Shown: piece by piece, positions 1-6,700 of the stretch
Numbering within the stretch: position 1 is the stretch's first letter
Layout: each line of letters starts with the position of its first letter
Source of the DNA: Bacteroidales bacterium
GTDB taxonomy: Bacteria > Bacteroidota > Bacteroidia > Bacteroidales > Muribaculaceae
Length of the DNA: 6,933 nucleotides
Reading direction: 5' to 3'
NCBI GenBank assembly: GCA_900755985.1
Contig: CAAEIL010000186.1
Coordinates: 1 to 6,933 of the forward strand
The notes under the pieces: generated by a model
Told to the model about the DNA's origin: nothing
The model's input: only the letters and a program-made list of their open reading frames with translations
Database searches by the model: none
Program-made: the position numbers and the translations under genes

Positions 1-1
1 C

Positions 2-109
2 CCCAAAGACGAGCTGCAGGCCGCCGGCGCTTCCATTATTTTCGATTCGATGCCCATCTGCGACTTTTTGCTCCCTCAGTTGTTATATACTTTGACAGGC
101 CGACGATAA
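2..109 (+). CDS. C-terminal end of a probable HAD-family hydrolase (5' part outside window)
   Basis: An open frame runs in from the left edge and ends at TAA 107-109, giving 35 residues that start PKDELQAAGAS and end LLYTLTGRR. The segment 'LQAAGASIIFDSM' resembles the last strand and helix of many HAD-superfamily phosphatases (phosphoglycolate phosphatase or beta-phosphoglucomutase type), where an Ala-Gly-Ala turn is followed by a hydrophobic strand and an Asp-Ser pair. No catalytic motif lies in the window, because the DxDxT nucleophile and the Lys and Asp motifs would all be upstream, so the family call is an inference from a short tail. It runs in the same direction as aroB with a 70-base gap, so the two could share a transcript. 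That a coding sequence ends here is fairly secure; the product is not. Confidence 0.5.
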   Translation, partial: PKDELQAAGASIIFDSMPICDFLLPQLLYTLTGRR

Positions 110-179
110 GCATTGACCTCGCGGCATCACAATACGTTTCACTTACTGTTCATCCACTTACAATTTCAAAATTAATACT
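110..179 (+). promoter_or_regulatory. Leader of aroB with a possible Bacteroidota-type promoter
   Basis: This 70-base gap separates the HAD-like gene from aroB. TACGTTTC at 133-140 matches seven of eight positions of the Bacteroidota -7 element TAnnTTTG, and TTG at 113-115 could be the -33 element, 17 bases upstream (slightly short). A start site a few bases after 140 would give a 5' leader of about 30 bases. The last 20 bases before the ATG are AT-rich and contain no purine-rich Shine-Dalgarno motif, as is usual for Bacteroidota genes. No riboswitch-like fold or repressor operator was seen. Read-through from the upstream gene is an alternative to a dedicated promoter. Confidence 0.3.
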
Positions 180-1247
180 ATGCAGTCACTTATATACACC
201 AACCGCGTAGGCGAGACCATCGACAGCCTCGCCGCCGAATATGCCTCGCCGGCAGTCTTCGTACTTGTCGATTCCAACACCCGAACTTTTGTCATGCCGG
301 TGCTCACGGCCGACTCCGAGACCGTGCGCAATGCCACGGTAATAAGCTGCCCGGCCGGCGACATGCACAAAAACCTCGAAACGCTGCAGACCATCTGGAC
401 GTCTCTTGCCAAACAGGGCGCCTCGCGCAGCGCTTTGCTTATCAACGTCGGAGGCGGTGTCGTCACCGACATGGGAGGATTCGCCGCCGCCACCTTCAAG
501 CGCGGCATACGCTTCATCAACGTGCCCACAACGCTGTTAGGTGCCGTCGACGCCGCCGTCGGAGGCAAAACAGGCATCAACTTTGCCGGACTCAAAAACC
601 TTGTCGGCGCCTTTGCCCCGGCCGATGCTGTAATCATATCCACGGTGTTCTTTCCCACACTGTCGCAGCAGGAACTGCTTTCGGGCTACGCCGAAATGCT
701 CAAACACGCCCTGCTCGACGGTTCCAAACAACTCGCCGACATCATGTCGTACTCTGTGGTATCGCCTCCGGCCGACCCCGACCGCCTCTTGGCTCTGATA
801 CGCGAAAGCGTCGGCGTCAAACAGCGCATTGTCGAAGCCGACCCCACCGAAAGCGGCCTGCGCAAGGCCCTCAATCTTGGACACACCGTGGGACACGCCT
901 TCGAGTCGCTGGGAATGAAACGCCTGTCGCCCATACCTCACGGCTATGCCGTGGTCTGGGGTCTCGTTGTCGAACTGGTGCTCTCGCACATGCTTCTGAA
1001 ATTCCCCTCGGACACCCTGCACGAGGTCGCCGCTTATGTCCGCAGCAACTACGGCGCCTTCGACATAACGTGCGACGATTATCCCGAGCTGCTCAAATTC
1101 ATGCGCAACGACAAGAAAAATGCCGATGCCGACCATATCAACTTCACGCTGCTGACCGCTCCCGGCCAACCGCTCATCGACCGGACAGCCGACGACGAGC
1201 AAATACGCACCGCCCTCGACATCTACCGCGACCTCTTCGGCCTGTAA
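180..1247 (+). CDS. aroB: 3-dehydroquinate synthase
   Basis: AroB converts the seven-carbon sugar phosphate DAHP to 3-dehydroquinate, the second step of the shikimate pathway to aromatic amino acids and chorismate. The enzyme is cytosolic and uses NAD+ and a divalent metal. The 355 residues match the usual family length of about 350-370. In order are a Rossmann-like N-domain; PAGDMHKN (58-65); the NAD-binding glycine run GGGVVTDMGGFAAATFKRG (91-109); PTTLLGAVDAAVGGKTGIN (116-134); YAEMLKH with probable metal ligand Glu172; NLGHTVGHAFE (232-242) with His235; the late metal ligand His254 in HGYAV; and the RNDKKN substrate loop (309-314). HGYAV replaces the HGEAV of E. coli; I take this as a lineage variant, not a defect. 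The ATG at 180 follows an AT-rich leader, and the protein begins directly with the expected first strand. It converges on tamL, 164 bases away. Confidence 0.97.
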   Translation: MQSLIYTNRVGETIDSLAAEYASPAVFVLVDSNTRTFVMPVLTADSETVRNATVISCPAGDMHKNLETLQTIWTSLAKQGASRSALLINVGGGVVTDMGGFAAATFKRGIRFINVPTTLLGAVDAAVGGKTGINFAGLKNLVGAFAPADAVIISTVFFPTLSQQELLSGYAEMLKHALLDGSKQLADIMSYSVVSPPADPDRLLALIRESVGVKQRIVEADPTESGLRKALNLGHTVGHAFESLGMKRLSPIPHGYAVVWGLVVELVLSHMLLKFPSDTLHEVAAYVRSNYGAFDITCDDYPELLKFMRNDKKNADADHINFTLLTAPGQPLIDRTADDEQIRTALDIYRDLFGL

Positions 1248-1288
1248 CCCCACACTTCCTTTTTTCTTCACGCACCACCGCGCAGTAG

Positions 1289-1308
1289 GGATGCACTCCG
1301 ATGCATCC
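1289..1308. repeat. Inverted repeat, 7-bp arms with 6-base loop
   Basis: GGATGCA (1289-1295) and TGCATCC (1302-1308) are exact reverse complements around the loop CTCCGA. The unit ATGCA also occurs as a direct repeat at 1291 and 1301. No T run follows on the plus strand, and none on the minus strand (the minus transcript runs into an A-rich stretch), so it is not a standard intrinsic terminator. Confidence 0.6.
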
Positions 1309-1343
1309 GCCTTCCCCCATACAAGACCCACCCCACCCACACC

Positions 1344-1373
1344 GTGGAGCGAGCGTAAGCTCGCGGCCTCCAC
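1344..1373. repeat. Bulged 11-bp hairpin with GTAA loop
   Basis: GCGAGC (1349-1354) and GCTCGC (1359-1364) form a perfect 6-bp stem closed by GTAA on the plus strand. Outside it, GTGGA (1344-1348) pairs with TCCAC (1369-1373), leaving GGCC (1365-1368) as a one-sided bulge. GCGAGCG (1349-1355) could alternatively pair with CGCTCGC (1379-1385), so two folds compete. It is the strongest hairpin in the spacer. It could help end the tamL transcript, but no U tract follows on the minus strand, so the role is unproven. Confidence 0.6.
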
Positions 1374-1393
1374 CTTCTCGCTCGCACGCTACG

Positions 1394-1421
1394 CAGACGC
1401 CCCTTCGTCTGTCAGAAGGGG
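1394..1421. repeat. Two overlapping, mutually exclusive hairpins at the tamL stop codon
   Basis: CAGACG (1394-1399) pairs with CGTCTG (1406-1411) around CCCCTT. CCCCTTC (1400-1406) pairs with GAAGGGG (1415-1421) around an 8-base loop. The two cannot form together, because the loop of the first is the left arm of the second. The tamL stop codon (complement of 1412-1414) lies in the loop of the second hairpin. On the tamL transcript this places a stem over the last codons and the stop. No U tract follows. Confidence 0.5.
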
Positions 1422-3736
1422 TACCCGATGGCAAGGTGCAGGGCAAGGCTTTTGCCAAACGAAGTCATGTTGTAATAGCCTTTCTTGCCGGTGTCCCACG
1501 GCGCGTGTATGCCAACGCCGAGGTCGAGGCGCACGACAAGCATGGAGATATCCAGACGCAGACCCGCGCCTGTGCCGAGTGCCAGGTCTTTGAGGAAGGT
1601 CGACGCCCTGAGGCGGCCGCCCGGCCGCTGTGGGTCGTCTTTCAGCAGCCACACGTTGCCCGAGTCAATGAAGACCGCACCGTGAAGCGGACCGAAGAGC
1701 GGGAAACGAAGCTCGGCGTTGGCCTCGAATTTGAAAGTACCTGTCTGGTCGAAATAGTCGTCGTCCGACCGTGGCGCATGATACGAGCCGGGACCTAACG
1801 AGCGCACAGTGAACGCGCGCACCGAGTTGGCACCGCCGCAGTAGAACTGCTCGGCATACGGCACCGTAGACGAATTGCCGTAGGCATGAGCCGCGCCCAC
1901 GGCGCCGCGCATTACAAGCCAGTTGTCACCTCGGCCAAGACGTCGCGACCACACAAGCTGAGTCTGTCCCTTGACAAACTGCGAAAAAGGCGTCCCGAAG
2001 AGCTTTTTCTCGCCATGTTTGCCGCAAGCCTCATATATCGACCAAAAGATATTGCCGGCCTCCTGAACGCTGAACGACCAGTTGAGCCGGTTGTCCGAGT
2101 CGAGATAGCGGTCCCAGTTGTAGGCAAAAATCATCTGCGGGATATACTGCGAGCGGAAACTCAGCGCCACAGCCTGATTGGCATTCATTATCGAGTCAAA
2201 CTCGACGGTGGTGTGCATCAGCTTGGTATAGGTGAACTTAAGTGGCGTGAACGACAGCGTTGTGTTGCGCGTGGCCAGCCAGTCGTAGGTCATGGACATG
2301 TTGAACTGCGCCATCTTGAAGAAGTGCGGACGGTTCAGAAGGTCGGCGTTCAACGAGAACCGTGTCCAGTTGATTTCGCGCCGGCGCCGGGGAATGAACT
2401 TCGGCGCAAGAAGGCGCGGGAAGGATAGTGTTCCGGTCATGCCCACCTCGTATGAGTTGAAGATGCCTCCCTGATTGTCGCCGGTCTGCCATTCGTACGA
2501 GCCGTTGAGCTTGACCGAGAGCTGTTCGCCGCCGCCAAACATGTTTTTGTTGGTGACTCCGAGTTGTATGCCCGGTCCGATATACGAATTGGACTTTGAG
2601 GTAGCATCGACCTCGACCGAGGCTTCGAGAGGCCGGTCGAGTGTACATGCGACGGTGACATCAAGCACGTGGCGGTGCGCCTCGTAGCCGGCGGTGTCGG
2701 CCACGGCCTCGATATTGATGGAGTTGAAAATACCCAGACGCGAAAGATAGTTCTGCGTGCGGTCCATATCGCGCACCGAGAAGATTTTGCCGGGACGGAA
2801 ACGCACGTTTTCATCGATTACCGAAGGATTGATTTTGACCGGCATCATGCGCACGAGCGTAGAGTGCGTCAGCTCGAGGGTATCGGGACGTCCCGGACCG
2901 CGGTCGCGGTAGACAAGGACGGTGACACGACCTGTGCGGTACGGTTCGAGATAGGCATGTGGAATGTTGGATGCGAGGACCATGCGCAGGTTCACCTGGC
3001 CGGGACACGAGACGGTATCGGCAAGATACTCGATATATTCGGGACGGAAAAAGTAATAGCCCTTGTTGCGCAGGGTGTTGGCGATTTTTGTGCGCGAGGC
3101 CTGCAGAGAGTCCACCGAGTAGCGCATGCCCGGGCGCAGATAGCTGTCGCGGCGCGCCAGCGAGTCAATCATGTGGCCCAGAGTGGTGCTGTCGGGCGGA
3201 AATTCGACAGTACGGAAGCAATATGCCGGCCCGGTGTAGACGTTGTATATCACCGAGGCCTTGCGTTTGTTTTTCTTGGAGGGTACAAGCTCGAAGGTTG
3301 CTGTGCCGCTGAAATATCCGTTGTTGTCGAGTATCTGCTCTACCATGTGAGTGCGCAGGTCGGGGCGGACGTCCGAAATCAGTACGGGGTCTTCGACCAG
3401 CTTCTCGTAAATCCAGTGCTTGAATCCGTGTTCGCGGCGCGGCCAGTTGTTATATACCCAAAGTCCCAAGGGGAAAGGATAGTGCCAGCCCAACAGCTTC
3501 CAATAGTTGTTAGGAGGCACGTCTACGGCTTCCTTGACAGCGTCGCTGACTCCTGCGGGAATCCTTACTTTGGCCGAGTCGGATATGATGCTGACTTTGC
3601 GGACACCGGTGTACAGAGTCTCGCCTTCGTCGAGGCGCCGTGTGGTCGAGCACGACGATACGGCGGCGGTGACGATGGCGAGCACCGCGCACAGCAAAGC
3701 CGTTGTCACTGATGTCTTATTTGCTGTTTTGGTCAT
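1412..3736 (-). CDS. tamL: TamL: lipidated TamA/BamA-like Omp85 outer-membrane assembly protein
   Basis: This 774-residue Omp85-family protein should sit in the outer membrane and help insert or assemble envelope components with TamB. A basic N-terminus and hydrophobic segment (about 1-25) lead to the lipobox V-S-S-C, giving a signal-peptidase II site with lipidated Cys29. Periplasmic POTRA-like domains follow: about 40-150, about 165-250 (including KIANTLRNKGYYFFRPEYIEY) and about 290-362 (with PGKIFSVRDMDRTQNYL and LGIFNSINIEAV). The barrel occupies about 365-774. It has the Omp85 loop-6 motif CGGANSVRAF (633-642) followed by SLGPGSY, then FPLFGPLHGAVFIDSGNVW (678-696), and ends in an aromatic residue (GYPF). 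The lipidated N-terminus and the tamB neighbour favour TamL over BamA, which is normally not lipidated. The ATG at 3736 gives a complete signal peptide and overlaps the tamB end by 20 bases. No Shine-Dalgarno motif is visible. Confidence 0.9.
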   Translation of the reverse strand: MTKTANKTSVTTALLCAVLAIVTAAVSSCSTTRRLDEGETLYTGVRKVSIISDSAKVRIPAGVSDAVKEAVDVPPNNYWKLLGWHYPFPLGLWVYNNWPRREHGFKHWIYEKLVEDPVLISDVRPDLRTHMVEQILDNNGYFSGTATFELVPSKKNKRKASVIYNVYTGPAYCFRTVEFPPDSTTLGHMIDSLARRDSYLRPGMRYSVDSLQASRTKIANTLRNKGYYFFRPEYIEYLADTVSCPGQVNLRMVLASNIPHAYLEPYRTGRVTVLVYRDRGPGRPDTLELTHSTLVRMMPVKINPSVIDENVRFRPGKIFSVRDMDRTQNYLSRLGIFNSINIEAVADTAGYEAHRHVLDVTVACTLDRPLEASVEVDATSKSNSYIGPGIQLGVTNKNMFGGGEQLSVKLNGSYEWQTGDNQGGIFNSYEVGMTGTLSFPRLLAPKFIPRRRREINWTRFSLNADLLNRPHFFKMAQFNMSMTYDWLATRNTTLSFTPLKFTYTKLMHTTVEFDSIMNANQAVALSFRSQYIPQMIFAYNWDRYLDSDNRLNWSFSVQEAGNIFWSIYEACGKHGEKKLFGTPFSQFVKGQTQLVWSRRLGRGDNWLVMRGAVGAAHAYGNSSTVPYAEQFYCGGANSVRAFTVRSLGPGSYHAPRSDDDYFDQTGTFKFEANAELRFPLFGPLHGAVFIDSGNVWLLKDDPQRPGGRLRASTFLKDLALGTGAGLRLDISMLVVRLDLGVGIHAPWDTGKKGYYNMTSFGKSLALHLAIGYPF
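3717..3736 (-). other. tamB-tamL gene overlap (likely translational coupling)
   Basis: The last codons of tamB (D-Q-N-S-K-stop) and the first codons of tamL (M-T-K-T-A-N) share these 20 bases in different frames. With no Shine-Dalgarno motif before the tamL ATG, ribosomes finishing tamB probably help start tamL. This would keep the two partner proteins in proportion. The overlap itself is read directly; the coupling is inferred. Confidence 0.75.
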
Positions 3737-6700
3737 CGTTGTGTGGTGTCGTTTCGGGGAGTATGACAGGTGTATAGTCGGGAGCGGGCTTGTCCTCGGG
3801 CAATGAGCTTCCGGAGGCCGCGGGCGAGACTTCAGAGGCCGTCGGTGTGCTGTCCGCAGGCGTAAATACAGTCTGCTCTATGCGACGGCGGCGACGGAAT
3901 CTGAACATGTCGGCAAGGCGGCGTATCTTGCGCCGGTAGACAAAACCGACGCCGGTCGACGTTATCTCGCCCTCGAGTATCGACTCGAAGCCTGTATGTC
4001 TGAAAATCTTGACGTACATCGTGCCTGACTTGTTGAGGGTATATTCGATGGAGATGTCGTTGAAGAGGTTGTTGGCAACCGACTGGTCGGCCTCGGTGTC
4101 AGTCGAATAGTTGCCGCCGACTGCTATCTTGAAGCGGTCGTTGAACAGCGACTTGGAGACACGGTAAGAGTACTGCATTGTCTGCCGCGATACGCCCTGG
4201 GTGGTGCGGTCGTACTGTCCGATGCCGAAACTCAGGTCAACGCCTTTTATGGTATTGGCGGCCCACGAGTTGAGCTGCGAGGTCAGGAAGGAGTAAAGCG
4301 GGTTGCCCGATAGGTTGGCGTTGGCCTTGGTACCGGGTCCGGTGTATATGTTGTAGAGCAGGAGGTTCATGGCCTGCGAGGCGCGTTGAGAGGGCGACAT
4401 GGACTGCAGTTCGTTGGCGATGGTGACATCGTCGTTGGTGGACAGGTCAAAGACGACATTCATGTTCTGGAGCGAGCCGGTGACGCCGAGCGCCACGTCA
4501 AAGTATATTAGGCGTGAGTTTTGACCTTCCTGCGTGACATTGGCACGCAGGCGGTCGACAGCGTGTATGTTGAGCTGCGGATTGAGCATCTGTCCGTTGA
4601 AGGCCACATACGAGCCTTCCTGGAAGTTGAACAGCTTCTCGGACATCAGCGGCGGCGTATAACGCACAAATCCCGAGTTGATGTTGAGGCGGCCTGTCAG
4701 ACGTCCATCCTGCTCGTAGGGGGTCTGAGAGTATTCGAGCGTGCCCTGGCTTATGAGCTGGACTTTGTTCTGGCCTTTCGAGTCAAGGTCGATATTGATG
4801 GTGGTGCCGTTGGCTATGGTCAGCAGGGCGTTGAGGTTCAGAGCCATGCCTGCGGAGGCTATGGAGTCGGCGCCGGCGACAGCTGCCGAGTCATTGAAGT
4901 TGACAAAACGCACCATGTCGCCGGTGCTGCGGTTTTCGATGACGTTTTCGGCGTCGGGCATGACGTATGTGACGTTAGTTCCCGAGTTGAGCTGCACTTT
5001 GGCCCTGACATCAAGTTCGCTGAGGCTGCCGCGCGCCGTGGCATCGATGTCGGCGAAGGCTTTGCCGTAGACTTCGGCGCCCTTGGCTGCGCGCTTGGAG
5101 TCGACGAGCTGGATGCCTGATGCTTTAAGCCCAAGGTCCACACCTATGTCGGCAAGGCTGTGTATGTCGACTTTGCCGCTGAGATACAGCGGCTTGTCAT
5201 TGCAGGCCGTAACGGCGTAGCGCGTCAGACGCAACATGTTGTCGCGCACCGGAACGCTGTCTTGCGGGAAGCGGAAGGTTGTCCCCAGCATGTCAACGCG
5301 CACTGCCGCCGAGTCAAACTGCAGATAGCCGTCAAGGCGCGGACTTTTCATCTCGCCCGATACGTCCATGCGTCCGTTAAGCGTGCCTTGCATCCTGGCT
5401 ATACCGGGCACAAAGGGATTGAGCGTCGACAGGGGCAGGGGTATCACCGTCATATCCAGATTGAAGGGCGATGTCTTTGTCGAGTCGTTGAGGGCGCCCT
5501 TGAGCGTCAGCGACTTGGTGCCGTTGACCCATAGGCCCAGGTCGGCATTGATGACGCCGCCGGGCGAAGTCTGCATGTCTATGTCGGCGCGGAAATCGCC
5601 TACCTTCTCGCGGCCATACACAAGATCTGAAAGGGCGACATCGCCATTGGCCCACAGTCGGCCCTCGTGATAGTTGATTTTCATGTCGGCTGAGACATTG
5701 CCGGTGACTGCCGGTGCAAAGGGGTTGATGGTTATCCAGTCCTGGATGCGGACATCGCTGAGTTGCACAATCAGGTTTTCCTTGTTGTCGTGGACGTGAT
5801 GTCCCCCGGCATGCTCGCCGGCATGCTCGGTGTATATGTCGAGCGACGAGACGTCCGAGCGCATTCGCAGATTGGCATCGACATGCTGTGTCACAAAGTC
5901 ATAGCGCACATAGTTGTCCTCGTTGACGACCCACTGCTGATAACCGATGGTCGGGTCGAGAGGCGCCATGTGCAGCGTCGCCGTCGAATCGGGGTTGAGG
6001 TCGGCGTAGGCGCCGAACTGGAATCCGGTTGCGCCCTTGATGTCACGCTGATGGAAGTCTATGCCCAGACGCCCGGGACGGAAATATCCGTCGACGTCGA
6101 CCGACGCCCACTCATCGAGTGTTCCGGGCCGGTTGCGCAAGCGTGCATTGTAATTGAGGCGGTTGCCCTGCTGGGCCACGTCAAAGCTAATGGTATCCAT
6201 GCGCGTCTGGCCCATACGCAGGTCGGCGGCACGCGAGTTCAGGGTAAATATGGTGTCGTTGATAGCCTCTATGGCGAAGTGCCTCATCTCTACGCCCATC
6301 TGCGACAGATATTCGGTGGCTATGTTGTTGGTGCCTCCGTCAATGTCGAGCGAGAAGCGTGGCAGGACATCCTGCAGGGCGTCGATGTTGATGCGGCGCT
6401 CTTTCATCTGCGAGGCCAGGACACGGCCTATGGCGTCCGGCACAAGCATCAGCGAGTCCAGGGTCCGGGGGGCCGAGAAGAATACATACAGGTCGCCGTT
6501 CGAGGCTGAGAGGTTGGTAAGCGAGTCGTTGGCGACAAGCCGCGCGTGCGTGTCGGTGATATTGATGCTGCCCAGCGAGTCTGTGTATACCATGTGGGGT
6601 ATGTCGACCTTGGCCGTCAGACGCGTCAGATGCCGCGTGTTGATGCTTGCCGTGGCATCAAGCTGTCCCGAGATGCTCATGGGGGCGGCGACGAGACCCA

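Larger units (their letters stand above)
1248..1411. other. Convergent intergenic region rich in inverted repeats
   Basis: This 164-base spacer lies between the ends of aroB (+) and tamL (-). It contains a T run (1260-1265) shortly after the aroB stop, a C-rich stretch around 1311-1343, and three inverted-repeat clusters listed separately. No credible gene is present: the small frames crossing it continue into the antisense of tamL and have low-complexity, Pro/Arg/Ser-rich translations. The dense palindromes suggest either transcription-termination structures for two converging transcripts or a copy of a dispersed palindromic repeat. Neither can be decided from one copy. Confidence 0.6.

Noticed and set aside
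86..94. TATACTTTG as a -7 promoter element for aroB
   Set aside because: It has three bases, not two, between TA and TTTG. The nearest upstream TTTG (67-70) is only 15 bases away, and it lies inside the HAD-like coding end. The site at 133-140 fits better.
1260..1268. T run after aroB as an intrinsic terminator
   Set aside because: No GC-rich hairpin directly precedes it; the end of aroB and the bases 1248-1259 do not form an obvious stem.
537..1373. Minus-strand open frame (278 codons) antisense to aroB
   Set aside because: AroB is certain on the plus strand across this stretch. The antisense product is Gly/Val/Glu-rich with no known fold.
1419..1426. GGGTACCC palindrome
   Set aside because: It is an 8-bp restriction-type palindrome inside the tamL coding end, with no context suggesting function.
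1291..1593. Small plus-strand frame (100 codons) starting in the convergent spacer
   Set aside because: Its first third covers the palindromic spacer and the rest is antisense to tamL. The composition is Arg/Ser/Pro-rich with no family resemblance.
2669..3712. Long plus-strand open frame (347 codons) antisense to tamL
   Set aside because: It lies wholly inside a well-supported tamL. Its translation is a shadow of GC-rich codons, with no recognisable domain. The same applies to the plus-strand frame at 1886-2428.
5763..6509. Plus-strand open frame (248 codons) antisense to tamB, and similar ones at 4521-5120 and 6154-6750
   Set aside because: All sit opposite conserved TamB sequence. They show no domain, signal or promoter and reflect low stop-codon frequency in GC-rich antisense frames.
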